A stretch of 46,053 bases of DNA from Candidatus Omnitrophota bacterium (GCA_020053475.1 JAGVNC010000027.1:1-46053); one strand, 5' to 3'. Shown: positions 32,345 to 41,536, numbered from the stretch's first letter. Numbers and translations are program-made. The notes: generated from the sequence alone by a model not told the origin.

Positions 32345-34142
32345 TTTATTGATTGATTACGCAAAAACGCACGGTTTAACTATTGAACCTGGTTTCAAAC
32401 CTAAAACGGTCCGCTGGGCAATTGTTTGCGATAAAGCCGGACGCTTTCTTAATGTTCAGGAATTGGGCAATTCTGATGACAAAAAGAACAGGGGCCAAAT
32501 TTTCTCTGTATGTCCTGACCTTTCACAGCCTGAGATGAAGGCGGGCGGTTCCGGATGCCGGCATTTTCTGGTGGATAATGTTGAGGTCGTTACCTTACTT
32601 GGTAAAGAGGGCGACGTATCCGGTGATAAGAAGGCCAAAGCCAAACATGATTTTTTTGTTTCACTTCTACGGCAAGGAGCGAACGCGATGAAAGTACTCG
32701 ATAATCTCGCAGATCTTTTGGATTCAGAGGATGCGCTCTCTGCAATCCAACGGGCGTTTGCCGCGAAACGCTTTAAACCGACGTATAGTGTAACGTTCGC
32801 CATTACCGGGCGTGTGCCGATGTTTTTGGTTGAAGACAATGCTTGGCACGACTGGTGGCGAGGCTTCCGCCAATCCCTGCTTGCCGGGAAATCCGCAAAG
32901 AGAAGAGGGTCTTCTAAAACAGTTTCAGATCAGATTTCCATGAACAAATCGATGCGCTGTTTTGCCAGTGGTGGATTTGTGGAACCCGCATCAACTCATC
33001 CTAAAATCGAAGGATTGTCTGATGTCGGCGGATTGTCCATGGGGGATGTCCTGGCGGGATTTAAACAGGAATCTTTTTGTTCATATTTTCTGATTCAATC
33101 AGAAAATGCCGCTGTCTCCGGAGACATGGCCGCGGCTTATCGCGGTGGCTTGAATGATTTAATCAAAAATCATTCACGGCGTTTGACCAGTGCCAAAGTT
33201 GTTCACTGGTATGCGGGTAAGAAGGAAGTTCCCAATGAACTGGATCCATTAAACTGGCTTGTCGATGTTGAGGATACCGATACGGCTGAGCGTGACGCTC
33301 AGAACAGGGCACGTTCTTTGCTGGATTCCATTCGCTCTGGTGAACGTTCGGAACTGTTGCATTATCGTTTCTACTCATTGACGTTATCGGGAGCTTCCGG
33401 CCGCGTTATGATCCGTGATTGGATTGAGGGGCAGTTTGGGGAATTGGCCGCGAATATTGATGCGTGGTTCAGTGATCTCGCCATTGTCCGGCGAGACGGA
33501 GACACACTTGCCAAGCGTCCCAAATTTCTGGCAGTTTTGGGCGGACTTGTTCGCGAATTGAAGGATATTCCTCCTCCCGTTGAAGCAAAGCTTTGGCGTG
33601 TGGCCGTTCGCAAAGAACCGATTCCAGAGTTCGTTATGGCCCAGGCGCTTTCCCGTGTCAAAGTGGATGTTATTCAAGATGAACCCATGAGCCATGCCCG
33701 CATGGGATTACTAAAAGCCTATCACATAAGGAAAGGAGACAAGAATATGCAGCCTTACTTAAATGAGGACCATCCAAATCCGGCGTATCATTGCGGGAGG
33801 TTGATGGCAATGTATGCCGACCTGCAGTATGCGGCGTTGGGAGACGTAGGTGCCGGTGTGATTCAGCGCTATTATGCCTCCGCCAGTGCCACCCCCGCAC
33901 TGATTCTCGGGCGGCTCAGCCGCGGCAGCCAGTTCCATCTTAACAAGCTGGAGGGAGGCCTTGCGCATTGGTACGAGCAACGTTTGGCTTCCATTTGGGG
34001 GCGTATTCAAGACGCACCTCCGAAAGTTTTGACGCTTGAAGAACAAAGTCTTTTTGCCTTAGGATACTATCAGCAAAAGGCAGCCCCGCGAAAGAGTGCT
34101 AGTGATAATAATCAGCAACAATCTAATGTGAAGGAGAAATAA
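32337..34142 (+). CDS. cas8c: CRISPR-associated Cas8c (Csd1), Cascade large subunit
   Basis: Recognises the PAM and starts DNA opening in the I-C effector. 601 residues, normal length. Family signs: [35 protein letters not shown] and a Ser/Gly/Arg-rich segment around [20 protein letters not shown]. The start overlaps cas5c. Its C-terminal third carries an internal ribosome site and start for Cas11c. The gene is uninterrupted. Confidence 0.95.
   Translation: MLNLLIDYAKTHGLTIEPGFKPKTVRWAIVCDKAGRFLNVQELGNSDDKKNRGQIFSVCPDLSQPEMKAGGSGCRHFLVDNVEVVTLLGKEGDVSGDKKAKAKHDFFVSLLRQGANAMKVLDNLADLLDSEDALSAIQRAFAAKRFKPTYSVTFAITGRVPMFLVEDNAWHDWWRGFRQSLLAGKSAKRRGSSKTVSDQISMNKSMRCFASGGFVEPASTHPKIEGLSDVGGLSMGDVLAGFKQESFCSYFLIQSENAAVSGDMAAAYRGGLNDLIKNHSRRLTSAKVVHWYAGKKEVPNELDPLNWLVDVEDTDTAERDAQNRARSLLDSIRSGERSELLHYRFYSLTLSGASGRVMIRDWIEGQFGELAANIDAWFSDLAIVRRDGDTLAKRPKFLAVLGGLVRELKDIPPPVEAKLWRVAVRKEPIPEFVMAQALSRVKVDVIQDEPMSHARMGLLKAYHIRKGDKNMQPYLNEDHPNPAYHCGRLMAMYADLQYAALGDVGAGVIQRYYASASATPALILGRLSRGSQFHLNKLEGGLAHWYEQRLASIWGRIQDAPPKVLTLEEQSLFALGYYQQKAAPRKSASDNNQQQSNVKEK
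33747..34142 (+). CDS. cas11c: Cas11c small subunit from an internal start in cas8c
   Basis: AAAGGAG at 33732-33738 precedes an in-frame ATG at 33747 by 8 bases, inside cas8c. It would yield a 131-residue helical protein starting [20 protein letters not shown]. Type I-C systems are known to make the small subunit Cas11 by such internal initiation, and position, size and the strong ribosome site all agree. Confidence 0.75.
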   Translation: MQPYLNEDHPNPAYHCGRLMAMYADLQYAALGDVGAGVIQRYYASASATPALILGRLSRGSQFHLNKLEGGLAHWYEQRLASIWGRIQDAPPKVLTLEEQSLFALGYYQQKAAPRKSASDNNQQQSNVKEK

Positions 34143-34144
34143 TT

Positions 34145-35128
34145 ATGATTACACCTATCGCCAACCGTTATGAATTTCTATTTCTTTTCGACTGTCAGAA
34201 CGGTAACCCTAACGGTGACCCGGATGCCGGCAACGCCCCTCGCATGGATCCGCAAGACATGCGTGGTCTAGTTTCCGACGTTGCCATTAAGAGACGCATT
34301 CGTAATTACGTGCAGGTCAGTCGAGGCAACGAGCCGCCTTATTCCATATTTGTGGAACATGCAACAAACCTGAACAGGCCTATTGCTAAGGCCCATGAGG
34401 AGACCGGTGGTCTCCCTGATGAAAAGAAAGGTGCAGGAAAGGATAAGGTGGAGGCGGCCAAACAATGGGTTTGTCGCAATTTTTATGATGTGCGTGCTTT
34501 TGGTGCTGTGATGAGTACTGGAGCTAACGCTGGCCAGGTGCGTGGTCCTGTTCAAGTCGCATTTTCACGTTCAGTGGATCCAATATTGCCTCTTGACGCT
34601 TCAATTACCCGCATGGCTGTTACGGAAAATGTTAAAGGAATCAGATCCAGTGCTGAAATTAAAAAATGGGAGGATGATCAACCAGAAGATAAACTCCGAA
34701 CCATGGGTCGTAAATCATTGATTCCTTATGGCCTTTATATCGGCAAAGGATTCATCAGCGCTAACTTGGCTGACCCAGTTCATGGCGGCACGGGTTTTTC
34801 AGAGGACGATCTAAAATTGCTTTTTGAAGCGATTCTTAACATGTATGAGCATGATCGTTCCAGCAGCAAGGGATTGATGACCGTTCATCCCGAATATACG
34901 TTCGTCTTCAAGCACGTTGGCACAGACAAAGACAAAGAGCAGCGTGCCAGGCAAGCCAAGCTTGGCTGTGCTCCAGCCCATAAACTTTTTGACTTGGTGG
35001 AAAGCAAGATTCCCCATATCAAAGAGCCCCGGTCAATCAAAGACTATGGCAAGTTGCCAACTCTGGAAGAGATCCGATTGGCATTACCCGTAGGTATGGA
35101 AGTCTATCGGATGGATAAATTGAATTGA
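34145..35128 (+). CDS. cas7c: CRISPR-associated Cas7c (Csd2), Cascade backbone
   Basis: Forms the helical backbone on the crRNA spacer. 327 residues, start behind AAGGAGA. Family blocks: [80 protein letters not shown] and [19 protein letters not shown]. Starts 2 bases after cas8c. Normally cas4 follows; here about 2.2 kb of unrelated genes intervene. Confidence 0.95.
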   Translation: MITPIANRYEFLFLFDCQNGNPNGDPDAGNAPRMDPQDMRGLVSDVAIKRRIRNYVQVSRGNEPPYSIFVEHATNLNRPIAKAHEETGGLPDEKKGAGKDKVEAAKQWVCRNFYDVRAFGAVMSTGANAGQVRGPVQVAFSRSVDPILPLDASITRMAVTENVKGIRSSAEIKKWEDDQPEDKLRTMGRKSLIPYGLYIGKGFISANLADPVHGGTGFSEDDLKLLFEAILNMYEHDRSSSKGLMTVHPEYTFVFKHVGTDKDKEQRARQAKLGCAPAHKLFDLVESKIPHIKEPRSIKDYGKLPTLEEIRLALPVGMEVYRMDKLN

Positions 35129-35151
35129 TTACAATATAAGGTGAACCCAGT

Positions 35152-35739
35152 ATGACCTTAAAACCTTCCATTTACCCCCTCAAACTCACCCTCTCCCACA
35201 CCCGTCCACCCATCTGGCGGAGGGTGGAGGTGCCGGCGGATATTTCGCTTTACCGTCTGGCGGCGGTCATCATAACGGCCATGGGCTGGTCCGGCGGGCA
35301 TTTGCACCAGTTTCGGATCGGAGAGGAATATTACGGCATTCCTCACGAAGATGATCTCTCGGAAACAATTGACGAACGGAAGGTATCGCTCAAAAGTATT
35401 GTCGACCAGGGAATTAAGAAATTCATTTTCGAATACGACTTCGGCGACGGCTGGGAGCACGTGGTCGAGTTTGAAGGGACCATAGAGCCGTCGAAAGGTG
35501 CCAAGTACCCGCGCTGTACCGCCGGCGCGCGGTGTTGTCCGCCTGAAGATTGCGGCGGCCCTCCGGGTTATGAGGATTTCCTGCAAGCGATCCGTGACCC
35601 AAAGCATCCTGAACACGAGTCCATGCGTGAATGGATCGGCGGGGATTTTGATCCAGAAAAATTTTATCTTAATGCCCTCTCTGATCTTGCCGACGCCTCG
35701 GAAAGCATGGAAGAAGAGTGGAATGAACATTTTGAATAA
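35152..35739 (+). CDS. plasmid pRiA4b ORF-3 family protein
   Basis: A 195-residue member of the PRiA4_ORF3 family: LKLTLSHTRPPIWRRVEVPA, FIFEYDFGDGWEHVVEFEG, CTAGARCCPPEDCGGPPGYE and the DFDPEKFYLNAL tail are typical. Function not established; such genes are often carried by mobile or plasmid-derived segments. It lies 23 bases after cas7c in the same direction and begins a non-cas insert between cas7c and cas4. Confidence 0.88.
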   Translation: MTLKPSIYPLKLTLSHTRPPIWRRVEVPADISLYRLAAVIITAMGWSGGHLHQFRIGEEYYGIPHEDDLSETIDERKVSLKSIVDQGIKKFIFEYDFGDGWEHVVEFEGTIEPSKGAKYPRCTAGARCCPPEDCGGPPGYEDFLQAIRDPKHPEHESMREWIGGDFDPEKFYLNALSDLADASESMEEEWNEHFE

Positions 35740-35773
35740 AGAAAGGTCACAATTTCTCTCTTCTGAAAGATAA

Positions 35774-36058
35774 TTGGATGAAAAGGCAGTTGTCGAGGAA
35801 TCCTCGATAACTGCTTCGGACGGAAAAAAGTATAAAATGAAACATTACAGCCTCGAAGCGATCATCGCTGTAGGTTACAGGGTCAATTCCGCCCGCGGCA
35901 CTCAGTTTCGCATTTGGGCCACGGACCGGCTGAAAAGCTATATCCTCAAAGGTTTCGCAATCGATAAAGACAGGTTTATTAAAGGCTCGAAATTTGACGC
36001 GCGGTATTTTGATGAATTGCTCGAAGAGTGGCGGGTGGGGGCAAATAACTTAGCATAA
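35774..36058 (+). pseudogene. RhuM-family protein fragment
   Basis: The frame opens with a TTG just after a stop and reads LDEKAVVEESSITASDGKKY then KMKHYSLEAIIAVGYRVNSA, RGTQFRIWATDRLKSYILKG. This is the middle of RhuM (virulence RhuM/Fic-associated) proteins; the first ~40 residues with the DNA-binding-like part and most of the C-terminal half are missing. No ribosome site. It is a decayed piece of mobile-element cargo in the cas operon. Confidence 0.75.
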
Positions 36059-36070
36059 TGTCTCAGGCGT

Positions 36071-36100
36071 ACTCTGAAAAAGTCTTGACTTTTTCAGAGT
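36071..36100. repeat. 30-bp perfect palindrome upstream of the AAA/DUF4143 gene
   Basis: Fourteen-base arms ACTCTGAAAAAGTC and GACTTTTTCAGAGT around TT. It contains TTGACT as a possible -35; TATAGA at 36105-36110 could be the -10, only 8 bases before the ATG. It could be an operator or a hairpin in DNA recognised by the mobile gene that follows. Confidence 0.75.
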
Positions 36101-36118
36101 ATAGTATAGACTTCAAGT

Positions 36119-37348
36119 ATGGATAAAAGAGCCCTTTACAAAGAGATATGGCGCCAGTTGTCCGCTGACAAATCTTTAGTGATCCTTGCCGGGCCGAGGC
36201 AGGCCGGTAAAACGACATTCGCCCGCGAGATCGCGGCAAAAGATTTTTCGGACACGGTCTATTTTAACTGGGACCTGCCGAAAGATAAAAGGCGGATCAT
36301 TGAAGACCCTGTTTTTTTCTCCAAAGAGCCCCGTGCCAGCGCTTCTTCCCGTCCGCTGGTCATTCTCGATGAAATTCATAAATACCGTGACTGGAAAAAT
36401 TACCTTAAGGGAATTTATGACCAGTTTGCCGGAGAGTACCAATTCCTTGTTACGGGCAGCGGCCGCCTGGAGTTTTCCCGTAAAGCGGGGGATTCGCTGG
36501 CCGGCCGGTTCCTTAAATTCCATATCTTTCCTTTCACGTTAGCGGAGCTTTCCGCCCGCCGAAAAACGCTGCGGGATTTCATGGACCATCCTTTGGCCGG
36601 CTTTGACGATTCTGCGGCTAAAGAGACGGCGTTGGCGTTTGGATCCCTTTGGGAGTTCAGCGGTTTCCCTGAACCTTTTATGAAGGCAAGAAAGAATTTT
36701 TGGTCGACATGGAGCACGGCCTACGGCCATCAGATTGTCCGCGATGACCTAAGGACTCTCGCCGACATCCGCAACCTCGACGTTGTTGAAACCCTTTTCG
36801 CGCTCGTGCCTTCCAGGGTGGGGAGCCCCTTGTCAATGAATAACCTGGCGGGAGACCTTCAGGTCGCTTTTGAAACCGTCAAAAATTGGCTTCTTCTTTT
36901 TGATTCGTTTTATCTGACGTTCCGCCTGAGCCCCTGGACGGCAAAAATTTCAAGGAGTATCCTTAAGGAAAAGAAAATCTATCTGTTCAATTTCCCGGTC
37001 ATCGAGGATGAGCCGGCGCGCTTTGAGAATCTGGCGGCCTTGGAATTCTTGCGGGCCGTTGAAACCTGGAATGATCAGGGGCTCGGCAAATTCAGCCTGC
37101 ATTATCTCAGGAACAAAGACAAGCAGGAGGTTGATTTTCTGCTGGCGGAAGGCAACCGGCCGTTCCTTTTGATCGAAACCAAGCTGTCGGATGAAACTCC
37201 GGCGACAAACCTCAGGGCCTTTCAAAATTTCCTGAATATCCCCGCCGTGCAGCTCATCAAAAAAGAAGGGGTCAATAAAATTTATAAGAACGGGAAAAAT
37301 GATATCTTGGTTGTGACGGCCCACCGCTGGCTGTCAGCGCTTCCGTAA
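36119..37348 (+). CDS. AAA_14/DUF4143 ATP-binding protein
   Basis: A 409-residue ATPase of the AAA_14 plus DUF4143 type. Walker A LAGPRQAGKTTFA, Walker B VILDEIHKYRDW and a sensor-like LVTGSGR. The C-terminal DUF4143 part ends in a PD-(D/E)XK-like nuclease core (EVDFLLAEGNRPFLLIETKL). These genes are common, mobile and of unknown function; roles in phage or plasmid conflict have been suggested. It stands alone with its own palindrome promoter, inserted between cas7c and cas4. Confidence 0.85.
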   Translation: MDKRALYKEIWRQLSADKSLVILAGPRQAGKTTFAREIAAKDFSDTVYFNWDLPKDKRRIIEDPVFFSKEPRASASSRPLVILDEIHKYRDWKNYLKGIYDQFAGEYQFLVTGSGRLEFSRKAGDSLAGRFLKFHIFPFTLAELSARRKTLRDFMDHPLAGFDDSAAKETALAFGSLWEFSGFPEPFMKARKNFWSTWSTAYGHQIVRDDLRTLADIRNLDVVETLFALVPSRVGSPLSMNNLAGDLQVAFETVKNWLLLFDSFYLTFRLSPWTAKISRSILKEKKIYLFNFPVIEDEPARFENLAALEFLRAVETWNDQGLGKFSLHYLRNKDKQEVDFLLAEGNRPFLLIETKLSDETPATNLRAFQNFLNIPAVQLIKKEGVNKIYKNGKNDILVVTAHRWLSALP

Positions 37349-37372
37349 CGAAAATACAGGAAAATAAGGATT

Positions 37373-38005
37373 ATGTATCTCGAGGACGACCTTCTGCCCA
37401 TCTCCGCCCTTCAGCATCTTTTGTTCTGCGAGCGCCAGTGCGCGCTGATCCACATCGAGCAGGTGTGGGTCGAGAATATTTTCACGGCCCAGGGGCGGGT
37501 GATGCACGAGTGCGTGCACAGTGAGGCGGCCGAGAGCCGGCGGGACACGCGTGTTGAATTCGGAATGCCGGTGCGCTCTCTTCGGCTGGGGCTTATCGGA
37601 AAAACGGATGTGGTCGAATTTCACCTTATGCCGGATAAAAGCTGGCGGCCCTTTCCGGTCGAATATAAGCGCGGAAAAAAGAAACCGGACAACCGCGATA
37701 ATGTCCAGCTCTGCGCCCAGGCGTTGTGTTTGGAAGAAACGCTGGGGGCAAGCATTCCGTCCGGCGCCATCTTTTACGGCAAAGAGCGCCGCCGGACAGA
37801 CGTGGCATTTGACGCCGCATTGCGGGAAGAAACGGAAAGGACCGCGCGCCGTTTACGCGATCTGATCCAGTCAGGGCAGACCCCCAAGGCGGTTTATAAA
37901 CCGGAGTGCGACAGCTGTTCCTTGATCAACTATTGCCTTCCGAAAACAATGCAGAACGCGAAACCTGTCCGGCAATATTTTGATGAAATGATCCAACGTT
38001 TATGA
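37373..38005 (+). CDS. cas4: CRISPR-associated Cas4 exonuclease
   Basis: Trims prespacers and selects PAM during adaptation. 210 residues. RecB-type core PVEYKRGKKKPDNRDNVQLC, with Asp/Glu-x-Lys. The Fe-S cysteines are present: one in LLFCERQCAL and three in CDSCSLINYC. The stop overlaps the cas1 ATG (4 bases), giving the cas4-cas1-cas2 block of a type I-C locus. Confidence 0.93.
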   Translation: MYLEDDLLPISALQHLLFCERQCALIHIEQVWVENIFTAQGRVMHECVHSEAAESRRDTRVEFGMPVRSLRLGLIGKTDVVEFHLMPDKSWRPFPVEYKRGKKKPDNRDNVQLCAQALCLEETLGASIPSGAIFYGKERRRTDVAFDAALREETERTARRLRDLIQSGQTPKAVYKPECDSCSLINYCLPKTMQNAKPVRQYFDEMIQRL

Positions 38006-39033
38006 AAAAACATCTTAACACTTTATTCGTGACGACCCAGGGGGCTTATCTTCACAAAGAAGGCGAGACTATTGTTGTTAAGATCGAGGATGAGGCCAAA
38101 TTAACACTCCCCATACATACGATCGGCGGGGTTGTGTGTTTCGGCCAGGTGGGGATGAGCCCGTATTTAATGGCGTTCTGCGCCGAGAATGACGTGGGGG
38201 TGAGTTTTCTGACGGAGACGGGAAGTTTTTTGGCCAAAGTGCAGGGGTTTGTTGCCGGCAACGTTTTATTGAGGAGGGAGCATTACCGCCGGGCGGACGA
38301 TACCGATACGAGCGTCAAGATCACCAAGTCTGTTTTAACGGCAAAGTTCGCCAACGCGCGTTCCGTTTTGCAAAGGGCGTTGAGAGACCACGGGCACAAG
38401 ATCAATGAAGCGGAAGTCGGCAAGGCCGCCGATCGGATCACGCAGTCTTTAAAACGCCTGGATATGCCTTTGGGCATGGATGAACTGCGGGGGCTGGAAG
38501 GGGACACGGCGCATTCTTATTTTCAGGTGTTCGATCATTTGATCGTTTCGCAGAAAGATGATTTTTCCTTCCATGAGCGCAGCCGCCGGCCGCCGTTGGA
38601 TAACGTGAACTGCCTGCTCTCTTTTATTTATACGATCCTGATGCACGATGTGCGATCAGCGCTGGAAGCTGTCGGGCTGGATTCCGCCGTCGGATTTCTT
38701 CACCGCGACCGCTCTGGCCGTCCGGGGCTGGCATTGGATATCATGGAAGAATTCCGGCCCTTTTTGGCGGACCGGTTGGTGCTTTCATTGATCAACCTCG
38801 GGCAGGTCCATAAAAAAGGTTTTCAAAAACATCAGTCGGGGGCGGTTTTAATGGATGATGAAACTCGTAAGACACTTCTGACCGCGTATCAAACGCGCAA
38901 GCAGGAAGAGATCGTTCATCCTTATTTGGAAGAAAAGGTCACGATAGGCATTTTGCCCCATATCCAGGCGCTCCTTTTGGCCAGGCACTTAAGGGGAGAT
39001 CTCGACGGGTATCCCGCGTTTATTTGGAAATGA
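38002..39033 (+). CDS. cas1: CRISPR-associated Cas1 integrase (type I-C)
   Basis: Integrates new spacers at the leader end. 343 residues with the family blocks VCFGQVGMSPYLMAFCAEND, GVSFLTETGSFLAKVQG, LLRREHYRRADD, LRGLEGDTAHSYFQVFDHLI and the metal site RPPLDNVNCLLSFIYTILMH plus VGFLHRDRSGRPGLALDIME. Metal ligands Glu, His and Asp are therefore intact. Its start overlaps cas4. Confidence 0.95.
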   Translation: MKKHLNTLFVTTQGAYLHKEGETIVVKIEDEAKLTLPIHTIGGVVCFGQVGMSPYLMAFCAENDVGVSFLTETGSFLAKVQGFVAGNVLLRREHYRRADDTDTSVKITKSVLTAKFANARSVLQRALRDHGHKINEAEVGKAADRITQSLKRLDMPLGMDELRGLEGDTAHSYFQVFDHLIVSQKDDFSFHERSRRPPLDNVNCLLSFIYTILMHDVRSALEAVGLDSAVGFLHRDRSGRPGLALDIMEEFRPFLADRLVLSLINLGQVHKKGFQKHQSGAVLMDDETRKTLLTAYQTRKQEEIVHPYLEEKVTIGILPHIQALLLARHLRGDLDGYPAFIWK

Positions 39034-39045
39034 AAGGAGGGCGGC

Positions 39046-39336
39046 GTGTTTGTTTTGGTAACTTATGACGTGGCTGTCACTGCGGAAGGCGGAGTAAGGC
39101 GTTTAAGGCGGGTGGCGCGCGCCTGCAAGGACTGGGGCCAAAGGGTCCAATTCTCCGTCTTTGAATGCATCGTTGATCCGGCGCAGTGGACAATGTTAAA
39201 GAATCGGCTGATGGAAGAAATGGACCAGGAAAAAGACAGCATGCGTTTTTACTTTTTGGGGTCGAACTGGGAGCGCAGGGTCGAACATGTCGGCGCCAAT
39301 AAACCGCTGGACCAGCAGGGCCCTTTGGTTGTTTAA
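39046..39336 (+). CDS. cas2: CRISPR-associated Cas2
   Basis: Dimeric scaffold of the Cas1-Cas2 adaptation complex. 96 residues from GTG 39046 behind AAAGGAGG. Typical start FVLVTYDVAVTAEGGVRRLR, then RRVARACKDWGQRVQFSVFE, and FYFLGSNWERRVEHVG. The leader and array begin right after. Confidence 0.95.
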   Translation: MFVLVTYDVAVTAEGGVRRLRRVARACKDWGQRVQFSVFECIVDPAQWTMLKNRLMEEMDQEKDSMRFYFLGSNWERRVEHVGANKPLDQQGPLVV

Positions 39337-39515
39337 GAATGCGAACCGCTCGGAGCCATCGTTTTTATTGAATGTTCGCAAATGCTGTAAGCTTTTTAAT
39401 TTTATGAAGTAACGGATGTTGGGGAAGGGTGGTATGATATTTTCGTGGGGAAAAATAGGCGGTTCGTGGAAATGCCAAATTAAACCACTCGTAATAAATA
39501 AGTTATAAGAAGTAA
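39337..39515 (+). promoter_or_regulatory. CRISPR leader
   Basis: AT-rich 179-base region between cas2 and the first repeat. TGGTATGAT at 39431-39438 is an extended -10 about 80 bases before repeat 1; the -35 is weak. The last 55 bases match 43 of 55 positions, without gaps, to the relic leader at 41430-41484. Confidence 0.8.
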
Positions 39516-39910
39516 GTCGCGCCCCATGCGGGCGCGTGGATTGAAACAAATCTTTTGAATTTATTGACCATATTTTCATTGTCGCGCCCCATGCGGGCGC
39601 GTGGATTGAAACGTTTTTAGGCGACGTGGCGGCGGAATTGAAACGTCGCGCCCCATGCGGGCGCGTGGATTGAAACCACGGACACCCGTGAAACTGTTAA
39701 CCCTTGTAGGTCGCGCCCCATGCGGGCGCGTGGATTGAAACAATGCCTGATCGGGTAAAAGGCTTTCCAGTTTAGGTCGCGCCCCATGCGGGCGCGTGGA
39801 TTGAAACATTAATCGCGGGGGTTAGGATGCAGGAAATTTGTCGCGCCCCATGCGGGCGCGTGGATTGAAACAATTGACCTTGCCGCCCACGCCAAGAGTG
39901 AGGGGGTCGC
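39516..39910 (+). CRISPR. type I-C CRISPR array, six full repeats and a truncated seventh
   Basis: Repeat of 32 nt, GTCGCGCCCCATGCGGGCGC followed by GTGGATTGAAAC, at 39516, 39581, 39645, 39710, 39776 and 39840, all identical. Five complete spacers are 33, 32, 33, 34 and 32 nt. A sixth unit of 34 nt (39872-39905) is followed by only GTCGC (39906-39910), after which DUF134 coding sequence begins. The stem CGCGCCC/GGGCGCG and the 3' handle TGGATTGAAAC are standard for I-C. The leader end faces cas2. Spacer 2 happens to end in ATTGAAAC like the repeat. Confidence 0.95.
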
Positions 39911-40139
39911 TTTAACGATTGATGAGTTCGAGGCGATTCGTTTGGCCGATCTTGAAGACCTGACCCATGCTCAAGCGGCGGAACTGATGAAGGTTTCGCG
40001 CCCGACCTTTACACGGATTCTTGCCTCAGCTCATTTGAAGGTTGCTGATGGACTGGTGAACATTAAGGCTATCAAGATCGAGGGCGGTTGTTGCCGCGTT
40101 GAACAGAGAGGAAGAAAGAATGACTCAAGAATCCATTAA
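39911..40139 (+). pseudogene. DUF134 family protein, 5' end lost at the CRISPR array
   Basis: The frame runs from the broken repeat into ALTIDEFEAIRLADLEDLTH and AQAAELMKVSRPTFTRILAS, then [16 protein letters not shown], the middle and end of DUF134 DNA-binding proteins. The N-terminal ~40 residues (MARPRK...) are gone. The helix-turn-helix survives, but no start codon with a ribosome site is evident. The end overlaps the ACR3 start by 20 bases. Confidence 0.8.
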
Positions 40140-41184
40140 AAAGTTGGCATTTTTAGATCGGTATTTGACATTGTGGATATTTTTCGCCATGGGTTTGGGC
40201 GTTGGTGCAGGATTTGTTTATCCGCAGATTGTCGGGTTCTGGAATAGATTTCAGGTCGGCACGACGAATATACCCATTGCCATCGGCCTTATTCTGATGA
40301 TGTATCCGCCTTTGGCAAAAGTCAAATATGAGGAAATCGGCAAGGTTTTCCGTAACAAAAGGCTTCTTGCGCTTTCACTGGTCCAAAACTGGATTATAGG
40401 ACCGATCGTTATGGCGGCTTTGGCGATTATTTTTCTACGCGGGGTCCCGGAATATATGATTGGCATTATCATGGTTGGCCTCGCGCGGTGCATTGCCATG
40501 GTTATTGTTTGGAACGACCTTTCGGATGGCGACCGGGAGCTGGCGGCCGGGTTGGTGGCCTTTAATGCGGTCTTTCAGGTTTTATTTTATGCACCGTATA
40601 TTTATCTTTTTATAACGGTTCTTTTGAATGTTTTGGGCATAGCCAAGGGATTGAATATCAGCATCTCGATGGCTGAATCGGCGAAGACTGTTTTGATTTA
40701 TCTGGGCATTCCGTTCTTCACTGGTGTTGTAAGTCAATTTGCTCTTATTAAACTGAAAGGGCGGGAGTGGTTCGATAAGGTTTACATTCTACGGATCAGT
40801 CCGATTACGTTGGTCGCGCTTCTCTTTACGATTTTTGTGATGTTTTCCTTAAAAGGGGAATATATCGTTCGTTTGCCTTTGGATGTCGTTCGAGTCGCAA
40901 TTCCTCTTACCATTTATTTCATTGTTATGTGGTTTGTCACGTATTGGCTCTCCAAGAAGTTACGCTCGAACCACGCAGAGGCAACGGCAGTATCATTTAC
41001 GGCGGCAAGCAATGATTTTGAATTGGCTATTGCTGTGGCCGTGGCTATTTTTGGGATCAATTCCGCGCAAGCATTTGCCACTGTCATCGGGCCTTTGATC
41101 GAGGTCCCCGTGATGTTGTTTTTGGTTAATGTCGCGAAGGCTTTTCAGAAGAAGGCTGAGATCGTTAAATCGTGTTGTTCATGA
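40120..41184 (+). CDS. ACR3-type arsenite efflux permease
   Basis: Exports arsenite (or antimonite) across the inner membrane. 354 residues with about ten helices. ATG 40120 behind AGAGGAAG is preferred to the track's 40099. The family's conserved Cys is in [20 protein letters not shown], and the second block is [21 protein letters not shown] degraded arsC follows at once, and an intact arsC lies 2.4 kb further on, so this was an ars operon. Confidence 0.92.
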   Translation: MTQESIKKLAFLDRYLTLWIFFAMGLGVGAGFVYPQIVGFWNRFQVGTTNIPIAIGLILMMYPPLAKVKYEEIGKVFRNKRLLALSLVQNWIIGPIVMAALAIIFLRGVPEYMIGIIMVGLARCIAMVIVWNDLSDGDRELAAGLVAFNAVFQVLFYAPYIYLFITVLLNVLGIAKGLNISISMAESAKTVLIYLGIPFFTGVVSQFALIKLKGREWFDKVYILRISPITLVALLFTIFVMFSLKGEYIVRLPLDVVRVAIPLTIYFIVMWFVTYWLSKKLRSNHAEATAVSFTAASNDFELAIAVAVAIFGINSAQAFATVIGPLIEVPVMLFLVNVAKAFQKKAEIVKSCCS

Positions 41185-41195
41185 TGAGGTGATCT

Positions 41196-41396
41196 ACGGC
41201 AAAAGAGGAAGTTCTGTTCGTCTGTATTCACACCTCGGCCCGCAGTCAGATGGCCGAGGAGCTTTTGCGAAAACTGGCGGGTGACAGATTGGAAGTTGAA
41301 AGTGCGCCGATCGAACCGGAGAAGCTGAATCCCATTGTTGTGGAAGATTCGCAGAGCGTGGAAATTTTTGATGTAAATGACGTTGGGTTAAATTGA
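41196..41396 (+). pseudogene. arsC-like (low-MW phosphatase type) pseudogene
   Basis: EEVLFVCIHTSARSQMAEEL then LRKLAGDRLEVESAPIEPEK is clearly the N-terminal half of an arsenate reductase like the intact one at 43542. The start codon position reads ACG, preceded by a good GAGGTGA site and an in-frame TGA, so ATG was probably lost. After PIVVE the sequence stops matching and ends at a TGA; the Cys pair of the C-terminal half is missing. Confidence 0.8.
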
Positions 41397-41429
41397 GATG
41401 AACTCCGCGATGATTTTTGATTAATGACA

Positions 41430-41536
41430 GGTTCGTGGAAAAGTCAAAATAAGTCTTTTGTATTAAATAAGTTGTAATAAGTGAGTCGCGCCCCATGCGC
41501 CTGCCTGACGACAGGCAGGGGCGCATAGACTGAAAC
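41430..41536 (+). CRISPR. relic CRISPR leader and single repeat with an inserted palindrome
   Basis: 41430-41484 matches the last 55 bases of the functional leader at 43 positions. The repeat at 41485 begins GTCGCGCCCCATGCG, is interrupted by the 20-base palindrome CCTGCCTGACGACAGGCAGG (41500-41519), and ends GGCGCATAGACTGAAAC, three transitions from the normal end. No further repeat follows. Confidence 0.85.

Noticed and set aside
35158-35730. Long minus-strand ORF opposite the pRiA4b ORF-3 gene
   Set aside because: The plus strand encodes a clear family member; the minus frame is a shadow.
39548-39580. Spacer 1 contains AT-rich sequence similar to the guide target
   Set aside because: Only four or five bases after a TTC agree with the pseudo-spacer; not above chance.
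39576-39809. Minus-strand ORF of 77 residues with repeated FQSTRPHGAR
   Set aside because: It is the translation of the CRISPR repeats on the wrong strand, not a gene.
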